A stretch of DNA of 64,000 nucleotides from an uncultured Geobacteraceae bacterium. Lineage in GTDB: Bacteria > Desulfobacterota > Desulfuromonadia > Geobacterales > Pseudopelobacteraceae. The notes under the pieces are model-generated. The model made no database searches. It was not told where the DNA came from and saw only the letters and a program-made list of their open reading frames with translations. Of the stretch, positions 44,230 through 54,205 are shown one piece after another. Each line of letters begins with the position of its first letter. Within the stretch, counting starts at the first letter, position 1. The stretch spans positions 62,001 through 126,000 of the forward strand of contig CAJAFV010000075.1 of the NCBI GenBank assembly GCA_903939115.1, read 5' to 3'. The position numbers were made by a program, and so were the translations under genes.

Positions 44230-46686
44230 TCAGACAGACGCCGCCGCTCCCGCACGAGCTTTGCGCGCGGGAGCAACAATCGCCTTGCCGGTTTTTACCG
44301 GCTTTTTCCCTGCAGTCGGATCGGGTGGCGGATACTTTTCAAGCGCAAGCTTGAGAGCCTCTTCTACTTCCGAGACTGCAACAATTTTCACTTTTTTCAA
44401 AATTGTAGCGGGAATATCCTCCAGATCCTTTTTGTTCTGCTCGGGGATGATAACCAGCCGCATCCGTGATCGGACCGCCGCCAGAATTTTTTCCTTCAGA
44501 CCGCCGATCGGCAGGACTTTCCCCCGCAACGTGACCTCGCCGGTCATGGCTACATCTTTTTTAACCGGAATGTGACAGAGGATCGAGACCAGCGCCACGG
44601 TCATGGCAACACCGGCTGAAGGGCCATCTTTCGGTATGCCGCCTGCCGGAACATGAACATGGATTTCATGCTCTTCAAAAATTTTCGGATCAAGATGCAG
44701 CGCCCCGGCATGAGCCCGAATGTAGGAATGGGCCGCCTGCACAGACTCCTTCATGACATCGCCAAGTTGTCCGGTCAATGTCAACGCCTGCTTACCGGCC
44801 ATCAAGCTCGCCTCAATATGAAGCACCTCGCCACCCACCGGTGTCCATGCAAGACCGTTGACAACACCTATCTCATTTTTATCCAGATCTTCCTCGCGAA
44901 TATATTTTTCAGCGCCCAGGTAACTATGCAGGGCCTTTGTGGTCACCTGAACAGTGCGCTTGTTCCCTTCCGCCACTTTTCGAGCAACCTTGCGGCACAC
45001 TTTGCCGATTTCCCGTTCCAGATTACGCAGACCGGCTTCACGAGTGTATTTGGAGACAATTTCACTGATCGCTTCATCATCAAAACTGATGTGTTTTGCT
45101 TTAAGACCGTTTTCCTTAATCTGACGCGGAACCAGATAGCGCTTGGCTATCTCCAGCTTTTCCTCCTCTGTGTAACCGGCCAGATTAATAACCTCCATCC
45201 TGTCGCGCAGGGCTGAAGGAATCGGATCCATCTGGTTGGCAGTCGCCACAAACATCACATTCGAGAGATCAAAGGGCTGGTTGATGTAATGATCAGAGAA
45301 GGAATTGTTCTGCTCCGGGTCAAGAACCTCCAAAAGAGCCGACGAAGGATCACCTTTGTAGTCGTAGCCCAGCTTGTCCAGCTCATCCAGCATAAAGACC
45401 GGATTGTTCGCGCCGGCCTGTTTCAAGCCCTGCAGAATACGACCCGGCAGAGCGCCGATGTAGGTACGTCGATGTCCGCGAATCTCGGCCTCATCGCGCA
45501 CTCCGCCTAATGAAATGCGAACAAACTTGCGATTCATGGCACGGGCAATCGATTTGCCCAACGAAGTTTTGCCGACCCCGGGAGGGCCGACAAAGCAGAG
45601 GATCGGCCCCTTCATTTTCTTTTTCAACTTACGTACCGCCAAAAACTCCAGGATACGCTCCTTGATCTTTTCCAGATAGAAATGGTCATCATCAAGAATT
45701 TTTTTGGCGCGAATGATATCAAGGCTGTCACGGGTGGCCTTGCCCCAGGGGAGCTCGACCATCCAGTCCAGATATGTTCTGACGATACTGGCTTCTCCGC
45801 CGTCCGGATGCATGTTTTCAAGACGCCCCAGCTGTTTAAGCGCTTCTTTTTTAACCGGCTCAGGCATTTTTGCCGCTTCAATTGCCTTCCTGATATCGGC
45901 CAGATCCTCTTTTCCTTCGTTATCTCCCAGTTCGCTCTGAATGGCCTTCATCTGCTCACGAAGATAATATTCCTTGTGGTTTTTACCCATCTCTTCACGT
46001 GCAGCGTTCTGAATCTTGGCCTGTACACTCAGCAGTTCAACCTCGCGGTTCAAAAATTCATTAACCTTTGTCAGTCGGACAATAGGGTCATTTATTTCCA
46101 GCAGAGTTTGAGCATCAGCAACCTTCAATCCGATATTGCTGGAGACCAAATCAGCCATGCTGCCCGGATCCTGGACATTCTCGAGAATAACCATCACTTC
46201 AGGAGAAACCTGTTTGCCAAGTTCCATAACTTTGGCCAGCTGTTCGCGAACGGTGCGTATCAACGCCTCTGTTTCAAGTGATATGTCCACAACCGCTGTA
46301 TCATGCTGACGCTCAACCCGGACCATATAGAACGGCTTATCTGAGACAAACTCTGTAATACGGGCTTTTGCAAGACCTTGAACAAGGATTTTAACGCGGC
46401 CATCCGGCAGCTTAAGCATCCGCATGATCATGGCGACCGTACCGACTTCATAAATTTTATCGGCAGGCGGGTCCTCGTCGCCGACATCATGTTGCGTCGA
46501 CAGCAGAATCATGCGATCACCTGCCAGAGCACTGTCTACGGCCTTTACCGACATTTCCCGTCCGACGAAGAGCGGTATGATCATAAATGGATACACGACC
46601 ACATCCCTGATCGGCAACAGTGGCAATACCTCCGGAATTTTCAGCTCTTCCGAATTTTCTACAATGTCATTTACTATATCTATCAA
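44230..46686 (-). CDS. lon: ATP-dependent protease La (Lon)
   Basis: An 818-residue LonA protease. The start is a TTG at 46686, supported by AAAGGAG seven bases before it. Domains: N-terminal substrate domain (about 15-210), coiled coil, AAA+ module with GPPGVGKTS (about 365-373), sensor and arginine-finger region, and the protease domain with Ser in PKDGPSAGVAM (about 689) and Lys in GGLKEK (about 731). The last 30 residues are a basic Lys/Ala-rich tail beyond the usual end. hsp20 lies directly upstream, so both may be co-induced by protein stress. Confidence 0.97.
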   Translation of the reverse strand: MIDIVNDIVENSEELKIPEVLPLLPIRDVVVYPFMIIPLFVGREMSVKAVDSALAGDRMILLSTQHDVGDEDPPADKIYEVGTVAMIMRMLKLPDGRVKILVQGLAKARITEFVSDKPFYMVRVERQHDTAVVDISLETEALIRTVREQLAKVMELGKQVSPEVMVILENVQDPGSMADLVSSNIGLKVADAQTLLEINDPIVRLTKVNEFLNREVELLSVQAKIQNAAREEMGKNHKEYYLREQMKAIQSELGDNEGKEDLADIRKAIEAAKMPEPVKKEALKQLGRLENMHPDGGEASIVRTYLDWMVELPWGKATRDSLDIIRAKKILDDDHFYLEKIKERILEFLAVRKLKKKMKGPILCFVGPPGVGKTSLGKSIARAMNRKFVRISLGGVRDEAEIRGHRRTYIGALPGRILQGLKQAGANNPVFMLDELDKLGYDYKGDPSSALLEVLDPEQNNSFSDHYINQPFDLSNVMFVATANQMDPIPSALRDRMEVINLAGYTEEEKLEIAKRYLVPRQIKENGLKAKHISFDDEAISEIVSKYTREAGLRNLEREIGKVCRKVARKVAEGNKRTVQVTTKALHSYLGAEKYIREEDLDKNEIGVVNGLAWTPVGGEVLHIEASLMAGKQALTLTGQLGDVMKESVQAAHSYIRAHAGALHLDPKIFEEHEIHVHVPAGGIPKDGPSAGVAMTVALVSILCHIPVKKDVAMTGEVTLRGKVLPIGGLKEKILAAVRSRMRLVIIPEQNKKDLEDIPATILKKVKIVAVSEVEEALKLALEKYPPPDPTAGKKPVKTGKAIVAPARKARAGAAASV

Positions 46687-46733
46687 TCTAAATCTCCTTT
46701 GAGGCGGTACATGTATGTAACTGTCAAACTTGT

Positions 46734-47165
46734 TTAGGGAAGCTCCTGTATCGGCACCAACCGCTCATAGCTCTTCGGGCAGATAACCCGCAGCACTCCG
46801 CGACGGTACTCCGCTCTGATCATACCCGGATCTACATTTCCCGGAATATGAACGGTATGGTTAAAGTGGCCATGGCCCCGCTCCACGCAGATAAATGTGC
46901 CTTCTATCGTCTCTCTCGGCTTACTTGCATCCAGAATAAGTGTCAAACCGTTTAACTTTAAAGAAATTGCGTCCAGCGCAAAACCGGGCAGGTCAAACTC
47001 AATGATAATGTCCTGACCGGTTTCATAGATATCCATCTTCGGACGGGTTTCATCAACCTCAAATGAGTCACGCAACTCAAGTGCATGCAGCAGACTGCGC
47101 ATCTCGTCCACATGCCGATTGAATATATCCTGCGTAAACGGTTTCCTGCCTGAAAATCGTGGCAT
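46734..47165 (-). CDS. small heat-shock protein (Hsp20 family)
   Basis: A 143-residue alpha-crystallin-type chaperone. After a variable N-terminus (residues 1-40), the alpha-crystallin domain spans about 42-135 (MDIYETGQDIIIEFDLPGF, LTLILDAS, then the GVLRVICPK strand), and the C-terminal tail has the I-x-I/V-like VPIQ. AGGTG precedes the ATG. It binds unfolded proteins without ATP. The gene is 47 bp upstream of lon in the same direction. Confidence 0.93.
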   Translation of the reverse strand: MPRFSGRKPFTQDIFNRHVDEMRSLLHALELRDSFEVDETRPKMDIYETGQDIIIEFDLPGFALDAISLKLNGLTLILDASKPRETIEGTFICVERGHGHFNHTVHIPGNVDPGMIRAEYRRGVLRVICPKSYERLVPIQELP

Positions 47166-47367
47166 ATCAGCACCTGCTAAGTGAGGTAATGTACCGGAGA
47201 GTCTGGACTAATGCGAAGGTAACCATTCACTTCGGCAAAGTCAAGGCAGACGTTCGGTAGAGGTATGATTCTGATGCCGCATAAATAGAATTTGACTTTG
47301 ACCAGACTATGCAATAAATAAATAAGTTTGTTTGTACATGACTAATCGGAATATGGAGAACCGCCCC

Positions 47368-49275
47368 ATGGAAAAATGGTCCATTAGTGAATCTGCCAAA
47401 ATTTATAATCTCGACAACTGGGGGGCCGATCTTTTCTCGATCAACAAAAAAGGGAACATCTGTGTTCACCCTTCATCAAATTCAAAGCACGCCATCGACC
47501 TTCGTGAGCTTGTCGACGATCTGATCAAGCGAAAAATCAAGCCCCCCATTCTGCTCCGCTTTATGGACGTGCTGCAGGGTCGCATCGCCTCGATCAATCG
47601 CGTCTTTAAAAACGCCATTCAGGAGAATGATTATCCTGCGAAGTACCAGACCTTTTACCCGATAAAAGTAAATCAGCAGCGTCAAGTTGTGGAAGCTATT
47701 GCAGCCTACGGAAAACGCTATAACATAGGCCTCGAAGTCGGCTCAAAACCGGAACTGGTCGCAGGGATTTCAATCTCCAGCGGCAACAACCTGCCGATCA
47801 TCTGCAACGGCTATAAAGATGCCGAATACATTGAAACAGTCCTGTATGCCACAAAAGTAGGCTTTGATATTACGATTGTCGTCGAGAAACTCTTCGAGCT
47901 CGAAAAAATTATCGAGATTTCAAAGAAAACCGGCATAATTCCGAAACTGGGGATCCGCGTCAAACTCTCCTCCAAGGGAACCGGCAAATGGGCCACGTCC
48001 GGTGGTGAAGACGCTAAATTCGGTCTGCGCATGTCGGAAATAATTGCCGCCATCCGGATGCTTGAAGACCAGGGGATGCTCGACTCAGTCAAACTGCTGC
48101 ACTCACACATCGGCAGCCAGATCACCAAGATCGACAAGATCAAGACGGCACTGATTGAAGTCGCCCGTGTCTATACAGAGATGCGTAAATTGGGAGTCGG
48201 CATCGAATTTCTGGATATCGGCGGGGGACTGGGAGTCGATTACGACGGTTCCAAATCGAGCTACTTTTCAAGCGTCAACTACACCATCGAGGAGTACGCC
48301 AACGATGTCATCTACCAGATAAAAAATATCTGTGACGAGGCGGGGGTCGAATGCCCCAACATCATCTCAGAATCGGGACGGGCAACGGTCGCTCATTATT
48401 CGGTGCTGATTACCAACGTCCTCAACACTAATACCCAGCATTTAATGCCGAATTTCGAGGAGATTCTGGCCCAATCAGAAAAAGTGGCCCCGACTGTAAA
48501 AAAACTGATGGATATTTACAAGAGTATCGACCGCTACTCCCTCAGAGAGGATTACCACGACACCCTGCAGCTGATAAATGAGGCGGTGAGCCTTTTTAAT
48601 CTGGGTTACCTGAACCTCAATGATCGGGCTATTGCAGAGTGGCTCTACTCAAAAATAATTAAAAAAATCAACAGCATCGTCGAGAAGATCAAGCCTATTC
48701 CGGAGGAGTTGCAAAACTTTCAGCTCTCGATGCGCCAGACTTATTTCGCCAATTTTTCTCTATTCCAGTCAATTCCGGACTCCTGGGCAATCGACCAGCT
48801 CTTTCCGATCATGCCGCTGCAGCGCCTCAACCAGAAACCGGATGTTATCGCCTCCATTGCCGACATCACCTGCGATTCTGACGGCGAGATAACCAGCTTT
48901 GTCGGTGAAAACGGACGAGCCAAGTACCTGCCGCTTCACAAGATCAAGAAGGACGAGGAGTATTACATCGGTTTCTTCCTGATCGGCGCGTACCAGGAAA
49001 TCCTGGGAGACCTGCATAACCTGTTCGGTGACACCAACGCCGTCCATATCACCTTTAACAAAAAAACCGGGTACATGATCGATACCGTCATCAACGGCGA
49101 CGCCACCTGGGAAACATTGAAATACGTTCAGTATAAAGGGCCGGAGATCCTGAAGCGGGTCAGGGACAATCTGGAGAAAAACGTTGTAATGAAGAAGATT
49201 TCCATCGAAGAGAGCAGCCATTTCATTGAACTGCTCGACAGAACACTGTTGGGCTATACCTATCTGGGGGAATAA
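47368..49275 (+). CDS. speA: biosynthetic arginine decarboxylase
   Basis: A 635-residue PLP enzyme of alanine-racemase fold (group IV) making agmatine from arginine. ATG 47368 is favoured: GGAG lies nine bases before it and it gives the typical KWSISESAKIYNLDNWG start; ATG codons at 47338 and 47353 are in frame. Other motifs: FYPIKVNQQ (PLP lysine near residue 100), LLHSHIGSQ, FLDIGGGLGVDYDGS and NIISESGRATVAHY. It heads a tight three-gene polyamine operon (4-bp gaps). Confidence 0.96.
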   Translation: MEKWSISESAKIYNLDNWGADLFSINKKGNICVHPSSNSKHAIDLRELVDDLIKRKIKPPILLRFMDVLQGRIASINRVFKNAIQENDYPAKYQTFYPIKVNQQRQVVEAIAAYGKRYNIGLEVGSKPELVAGISISSGNNLPIICNGYKDAEYIETVLYATKVGFDITIVVEKLFELEKIIEISKKTGIIPKLGIRVKLSSKGTGKWATSGGEDAKFGLRMSEIIAAIRMLEDQGMLDSVKLLHSHIGSQITKIDKIKTALIEVARVYTEMRKLGVGIEFLDIGGGLGVDYDGSKSSYFSSVNYTIEEYANDVIYQIKNICDEAGVECPNIISESGRATVAHYSVLITNVLNTNTQHLMPNFEEILAQSEKVAPTVKKLMDIYKSIDRYSLREDYHDTLQLINEAVSLFNLGYLNLNDRAIAEWLYSKIIKKINSIVEKIKPIPEELQNFQLSMRQTYFANFSLFQSIPDSWAIDQLFPIMPLQRLNQKPDVIASIADITCDSDGEITSFVGENGRAKYLPLHKIKKDEEYYIGFFLIGAYQEILGDLHNLFGDTNAVHITFNKKTGYMIDTVINGDATWETLKYVQYKGPEILKRVRDNLEKNVVMKKISIEESSHFIELLDRTLLGYTYLGE

Positions 49276-49279
49276 TACT

Positions 49280-50476
49280 ATGAGCAAAGTACTAATCATC
49301 GGAGCCGGCGGCGTCGGCGGGGTTGTCACTCACAAATGCGCCCAACGGCGCGACATTTTCAGCGAGATCACTCTCGCCTCGCGCACCAAGTCAAAGTGCG
49401 ATGCCATTGCCGCCCAGTTGGGGGGGAGCATCAACACCGCACAGGTCGATGCCGATAATGTGCCGGAACTCGTGGCCTTGATCAAACAGCTGCAGCCAAA
49501 ACTGGTAATCAACGTAGCGCTTCCGTATCAGGATCTGCATATCATGGACGCCTGCCTTGAAACCGGCGTCGATTATCTCGACACCGCCAACTACGAACCG
49601 CTCGACACCGCCAAATTCGAGTACTCCTGGCAATGGGCCTATCAGGCGCGCTTCAAGGAGAAAGGGCTGATGGCGCTGCTCGGTTCCGGCTTCGATCCGG
49701 GTGTCACCAACGTGTATACGGCACTTGCCGCCAAAAAGTATCTGGATGTGGTAGAAGAGATCGACATTATCGACGCCAATGCCGGCAGTCATGGCCAACC
49801 GTTTGCAACCAATTTCAACCCGGAGATCAATATCCGCGAGGTAACCGCCACCTGCCGTCACTGGGAGAATGGCCAATTTGTGGAGTCGCCGGCTCTCTCC
49901 ACCAAACGGGTCTTTGACTTTCCCGAGGGGATCGGCCCGATGAACTGCTACCGTCTTTACCATGAAGAGATGGAATCACTCGTCAAGCATATTCCGACCA
50001 TCAAAAAGGCGCAGTTCTGGATGACTTTTTCTGAAAACTACCTGAAGCATCTTGAGGTATTGCAGAATGTCGGTATGACCCGCATCGACGAAGTGGAATT
50101 TAATGGTCAGAAGATTGTACCGATTCAGTTCCTGAAAGCGCTGCTCCCCGACCCCGGTTCTCTTGGCCCGTTGACCAAAGGGAAAACCTGTATCGGCGTC
50201 ATTGCCCGCGGCACGAAAGATGGCCAACGCAAGCAGGTGTATATCTACAACATTTGCGACCATGAAGCCTGCTATAAAGAGGTTCAATCCCAGGCAATCA
50301 GCTACACTACCGGTGTTCCTGCCGTTGTCGGGGCAATCATGATGCTGACAAAACAGTGGCATGAACCGGGTGTCTTCAACATGGAGCAGTTCGATCCGGA
50401 ACTGTTTCTGGATGTGTTGGGCCCGATGGGATTGCCGACTGTCGTTGTTGATGGCGGCGAATGGCCGGTACTGTAA
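49280..50476 (+). CDS. carboxynorspermidine synthase-type dehydrogenase
   Basis: A 398-residue saccharopine-dehydrogenase-like enzyme. The Rossmann start is KVLIIGAGGVGGVVTHKC. It then shows VINVALPYQDLHIMDACLE and GSGFDPGVTNVYTA, the signature of carboxynorspermidine/carboxyspermidine dehydrogenases. These condense L-aspartate semialdehyde with a diamine (diaminopropane, putrescine, or in a newer variant agmatine) using NADPH. The start is four bases after speA and the gene is followed four bases on by the decarboxylase, so the product probably feeds straight into that step. Confidence 0.93.
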   Translation: MSKVLIIGAGGVGGVVTHKCAQRRDIFSEITLASRTKSKCDAIAAQLGGSINTAQVDADNVPELVALIKQLQPKLVINVALPYQDLHIMDACLETGVDYLDTANYEPLDTAKFEYSWQWAYQARFKEKGLMALLGSGFDPGVTNVYTALAAKKYLDVVEEIDIIDANAGSHGQPFATNFNPEINIREVTATCRHWENGQFVESPALSTKRVFDFPEGIGPMNCYRLYHEEMESLVKHIPTIKKAQFWMTFSENYLKHLEVLQNVGMTRIDEVEFNGQKIVPIQFLKALLPDPGSLGPLTKGKTCIGVIARGTKDGQRKQVYIYNICDHEACYKEVQSQAISYTTGVPAVVGAIMMLTKQWHEPGVFNMEQFDPELFLDVLGPMGLPTVVVDGGEWPVL

Positions 50477-50480
50477 TCCG

Positions 50481-51635
50481 TTGACCGGTATCGATATCGA
50501 CAAAATACTCCAGCTCGCCCCCTCCCCGGCCTACGTTGTTGACCTTGGGCGGTTGCGCCACAATCTGGCCATCCTGGACGAGGTTCAACAGCGCAGCGGT
50601 GCCAAAATATTACTGGCTATGAAGGCGTTCTCCATGTGGAGCGTCTTCCCGCTCATCAGTCAGACTCTGCACGGTGTCTGCGCCAGCTCCCCCTGGGAAG
50701 CACGGCTTGGACGGGAGGAGTTCGGCCGCGAAGTGCATAGTTTTTCCGCTGCTTTCAAAGAGAGCGACGTCGTTGAACTTCTTGGCATTTCCAACCACCT
50801 GGTGTTCAACTCTTTTGCTCAGCTGGAGCGGTTCCGCCCGTTATGGGAGAAGGAGCAGAGGCGGGTTTCCGTCGGCTTACGGGTCAACCCCGAACATTCC
50901 GAAGGGCATACAGAAATGTATGACCCCTGCGCGGTCAATTCGCGCCTTGGCATCCCCCGAAGAGAATTTGAAGGGCGGTCCCTGAACGGAGTCGAGGGGC
51001 TCCATTTTCACACCCTCTGCGAACAGCTTTTTGAGCCTCTGGAGCGGACGGCCAAAGCCTTCGAAGAAAAGTTCGGCGAGTTTCTGCCACAGATGAAATG
51101 GCTCAACTTTGGCGGAGGACACCACATCACCCGGGAAGGATATGATATTGACGGTCTGGTGGAACTGGTGAAGTATTTCAAGGGGAAATATGATCTGGAA
51201 CTCTACCTTGAACCGGGAGAAGCCGTTGCCATCGGCACCGGCATTCTGGTGAGTGAGGTATTGGACGTTGTCCACAACGGCATTGATATCGCCATTCTCG
51301 ATGTTTCAGCCACCTGTCATATGCCGGACATTCTGGAGATGCCCTACCGGCCCGACATCACGAACGGTTTTGCTGCGGACGAAAAAAAACACACCTACCG
51401 CCTGGGTGGCCCTTCATGTCTGGCAGGTGATATCATCGGTGACTGGTCGTTTGACAGGCCTCTTCATCCCGGCAGCAAAATTGCCTTTGAAGAGATGGCA
51501 CACTATACGATGGTCAAGACCACAACATTCAACGGCATTCAGCACCCGCATATCTGCACCTTCGAGCCCGAAACAGAGGAGCTGAAGGTCGTACGCAGCT
51601 TTGGCTACGAAGATTTTAAAGGTAAATTATCATAG
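50481..51635 (+). CDS. nspC: carboxynorspermidine decarboxylase
   Basis: A 384-residue PLP-dependent decarboxylase. A TTG at 50481 fits the family start (SPAYVVDLGRLRHNLAIL); no ATG is available and the ribosome-binding site is weak, so coupling to the upstream gene is likely. Motifs: AMKAF with the PLP lysine, LRVNPEHSEGHTEMYDP, SRLGIPRREF, HFHTLCEQ, WLNFGGGHHITREGYD and GPSCLAGD. It removes the carboxylate to give norspermidine, spermidine or an aminopropyl-agmatine, depending on the real substrate of the operon. Confidence 0.94.
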   Translation: MTGIDIDKILQLAPSPAYVVDLGRLRHNLAILDEVQQRSGAKILLAMKAFSMWSVFPLISQTLHGVCASSPWEARLGREEFGREVHSFSAAFKESDVVELLGISNHLVFNSFAQLERFRPLWEKEQRRVSVGLRVNPEHSEGHTEMYDPCAVNSRLGIPRREFEGRSLNGVEGLHFHTLCEQLFEPLERTAKAFEEKFGEFLPQMKWLNFGGGHHITREGYDIDGLVELVKYFKGKYDLELYLEPGEAVAIGTGILVSEVLDVVHNGIDIAILDVSATCHMPDILEMPYRPDITNGFAADEKKHTYRLGGPSCLAGDIIGDWSFDRPLHPGSKIAFEEMAHYTMVKTTTFNGIQHPHICTFEPETEELKVVRSFGYEDFKGKLS

Positions 51636-51680
51636 AAAACAGGGCGACCGGACCGGTCGCGCCTGCAAAGGAAATGAATT

Positions 51681-51890
51681 ATGTCAATTAACACAAGAAT
51701 CTGGATGACCGGTTCGCTTGAATGGTTCGGCTATATCGGAGAGGTGGAAATGTTTCTTGGGCAGCGCTCATTTCCCAATCCTCCGGAAGAGGGTGATGCC
51801 TGGACTACCGAGGCCGGCGATATGTTCAAAATTATCGATGGAGATATTACTCATCTCGGCACGACAGAACCGCCGAAAAAATACTGGTAA
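51681..51890 (+). CDS. small hypothetical protein
   Basis: A 69-residue protein with AAAGGAAATG before its ATG. It is acidic and aromatic-rich (six Trp or Tyr), with no membrane helix and no Cys. The pattern WMTGSLEWFGYIGEVEMFLG then PPEEGDAW suggests a small beta-rich fold. I do not recognise a family. It lies 45 bp after nspC and 41 bp before priA, so it is probably expressed with one or both. Confidence 0.6.
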   Translation: MSINTRIWMTGSLEWFGYIGEVEMFLGQRSFPNPPEEGDAWTTEAGDMFKIIDGDITHLGTTEPPKKYW

Positions 51891-51931
51891 TACAACTTGA
51901 TGTCTCCCCGCGTACAAAAGCTGCAGACCGC

Positions 51932-54169
51932 ATGACGGACCCACTGCATATCATTGAAGTTGCCATTCCACTCTATCTGGACAGGACCTTCCATTATCTC
52001 GTCCCTGAATCATTACGAGCACAGGCTCTTACCGGCAGGCGGGCCCTGGTCCCGTTTGGCAACCGGAAACTGACCGGTTATATCCTGGGAATTGCCTCCG
52101 AATCCGCGGTTTCCAATTTGAAAGAGATTATTGAAGTCTTGGACAATGAACCTCTCTGGACGGCGAAAGAGCTTGATTTTTTCCGCTGGACTTCATCCTA
52201 TTACCAGCATCCGCTTGGTGAAGTTGTGCGAACGGCCCTCCCGGCCGGCATCAACATTCAAACCCGCAAAGGTACTTCCGGTGAACAGGAGGACTTTACC
52301 GGAGGTAAAGCTCCCCGCAAGGAAAAGTTTTATATGCCGGACACGGTTGCTGCCACCCTCCGCCAACCCGGCGCCAAAGCACTCGAAATACTGGCCGTAA
52401 TTCGCGAATCCGGTGATATTTCTGCCGCTGATCTTCGTAAGCGCTTCGGTGCCTGCACTCCACAGCTCAAGCGGTTGACAGAGCTTGGGCTGAGCAGGGT
52501 AGAGGAGCGCGAAGTGTATCGTGATCCATTCAAAGATCACATAACAACTCGTGATGAACCACGGCTTCTTCACACCCATCAAAAAGCCGCTTTGGACGCA
52601 ATTTCAGCCTGCCTCGACGGTGATCTCTTTACGCCTTTTTTACTGTATGGCGTAACCGGCAGCGGGAAAACCGAGGTCTATCTTCAGGCAATCTCACATG
52701 CGCTCGAACTCGGCAGAAATGCCTTGGTACTGGTACCGGAAATAGCTCTCACTCCCCAGCTGACCGGACGCTTTCAAGCCCGTTTCGGCGGCGGCATTGC
52801 GATCCTGCACAGCGGACTCTCTGATGGTGAACGCTATGACGAGTGGCGCCGCATCCGGAGGGGGTTGGCACGGATCGTTATCGGAGCCCGCTCGGCAATT
52901 TTTGCTCCGCTTGAGAAGATCGGCATCATCATTGTCGATGAAGAGCATGAGGCCTCATTTAAACAATCCGACGGACTGCGCTACAACGCCCGCGATCTGT
53001 CACTGGTACGGGGACAGATGGAGCGGGCCGCCGTTGTTCTCGGTTCGGCAACGCCATTGGTTACCAGCATCCATGCGGCAGCAGAAGGGCGCCTGACGCT
53101 GCTTGAATTGCCGGAGCGGGTTGCAGGCCGCCCGATGCCGCTGGTTGAACTGGTAGCTATGAATGGGAGTAAAGAGACTCTCTCAGCAGCACTTTCGGCT
53201 CAATTGACTGAAACCTACCTGCAGAAACGGCAGGCTATTGTGTTTCTCAATCGGCGTGGCTTCGCTACGTTTCTGGTCTGTACCGATTGCGGAAAACCAT
53301 TGACCTGCCCCAACTGCTCCGTAACTCTGACCTATCACCGCCAGCGCGGCCAGAGTCTCTGCCATTACTGCGATTATGCCGTTCCGGCACCCGGCACCTG
53401 TCCGGAATGCTCGGGGGCGGCACTCAGCGAATTGGGGGCAGGGACTGAAAAGCTGGAACACGATCTGAAAGAGTTGCTGCCGACAGCCCGCGTTCTCCGT
53501 ATGGACAGCGACACAACCTCCGGCAAGGGGAGCCACGAGCGCCTGCTGTCACGCATGAACGACGGCAGCGCCGACATTCTTGTCGGCACCCAGATGATTG
53601 CCAAAGGGCACGACTTCCCTGAAGTAACACTAGTCGGGGTAGTGAACGCCGAAGCAAGCCTCGGCATGCCCGATTTTCGAGCCGCTGAACGCACCTTCCA
53701 ATTACTGTCGCAGGTCATCGGTCGGGCCGGACGCGGTGAAAACCCGGGAAGAGTGGTTGTGCAGGCGTACGACACCGAACATTACGCCATAAAAGCGGCT
53801 ACCGAGCATGATGCCGCCGGTTTTTATCAGCAGGAACTGGAGTTTCGCCGCGAAGCCGGCTATCCACCCTTCGCTTTTCTGGCAGCGTTTGCCATCTCCG
53901 GACTGACGGAACAGGCCGTATCCGATCAGGCAGATATAACGGCCCGGTTGCTGGCTCAACTAAAATCGGAGTTGAAAGTCCGGGTTGAAATCCTTGGCCC
54001 TGCCCCCTCCCCGATCTATCGCCTCCGCAATCGTTTTCGCCGCCAGATACTGCTGAAAGGGTCAAACCGGAGCGATCTTCATAGAGTGCTTTCCTTCTGG
54101 CGACAGCGGTCAGCTGTCCCTGCAACAGTCCGGATCTCTGTTGATATTGATCCGGTTGATATGATGTAA
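51932..54169 (+). CDS. priA: primosomal protein N' (replication restart helicase PriA)
   Basis: A 745-residue superfamily 2 helicase that recognises stalled forks and reloads the replisome. The 3'-OH-binding N-terminal domain begins IIEVAIPLYLDRTFHYLVP. Walker A is GVTGSGKTEVY (about residue 240), DEEH about residue 336, and the zinc-binding insertion carries four CxxC pairs (CTDC, CPNC, CHYC, CPEC). C-terminal helicase motifs include QMIAKGHDFPEVTLVGV and QVIGRAGRG. No ribosome-binding site is obvious before ATG 51932. Confidence 0.97.
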   Translation: MTDPLHIIEVAIPLYLDRTFHYLVPESLRAQALTGRRALVPFGNRKLTGYILGIASESAVSNLKEIIEVLDNEPLWTAKELDFFRWTSSYYQHPLGEVVRTALPAGINIQTRKGTSGEQEDFTGGKAPRKEKFYMPDTVAATLRQPGAKALEILAVIRESGDISAADLRKRFGACTPQLKRLTELGLSRVEEREVYRDPFKDHITTRDEPRLLHTHQKAALDAISACLDGDLFTPFLLYGVTGSGKTEVYLQAISHALELGRNALVLVPEIALTPQLTGRFQARFGGGIAILHSGLSDGERYDEWRRIRRGLARIVIGARSAIFAPLEKIGIIIVDEEHEASFKQSDGLRYNARDLSLVRGQMERAAVVLGSATPLVTSIHAAAEGRLTLLELPERVAGRPMPLVELVAMNGSKETLSAALSAQLTETYLQKRQAIVFLNRRGFATFLVCTDCGKPLTCPNCSVTLTYHRQRGQSLCHYCDYAVPAPGTCPECSGAALSELGAGTEKLEHDLKELLPTARVLRMDSDTTSGKGSHERLLSRMNDGSADILVGTQMIAKGHDFPEVTLVGVVNAEASLGMPDFRAAERTFQLLSQVIGRAGRGENPGRVVVQAYDTEHYAIKAATEHDAAGFYQQELEFRREAGYPPFAFLAAFAISGLTEQAVSDQADITARLLAQLKSELKVRVEILGPAPSPIYRLRNRFRRQILLKGSNRSDLHRVLSFWRQRSAVPATVRISVDIDPVDMM

Positions 54170-54205
54170 AGCATGGTATAACCTTTTATCCGAGGACGTT
54201 AACCG

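Noticed and set aside
45682-46281. 199-codon plus-strand frame within lon
   Set aside because: Shadow of the Lon coding region.
49391-49963. 190-codon minus-strand frame within the carboxynorspermidine dehydrogenase gene
   Set aside because: Antisense to conserved family motifs with no start signals.
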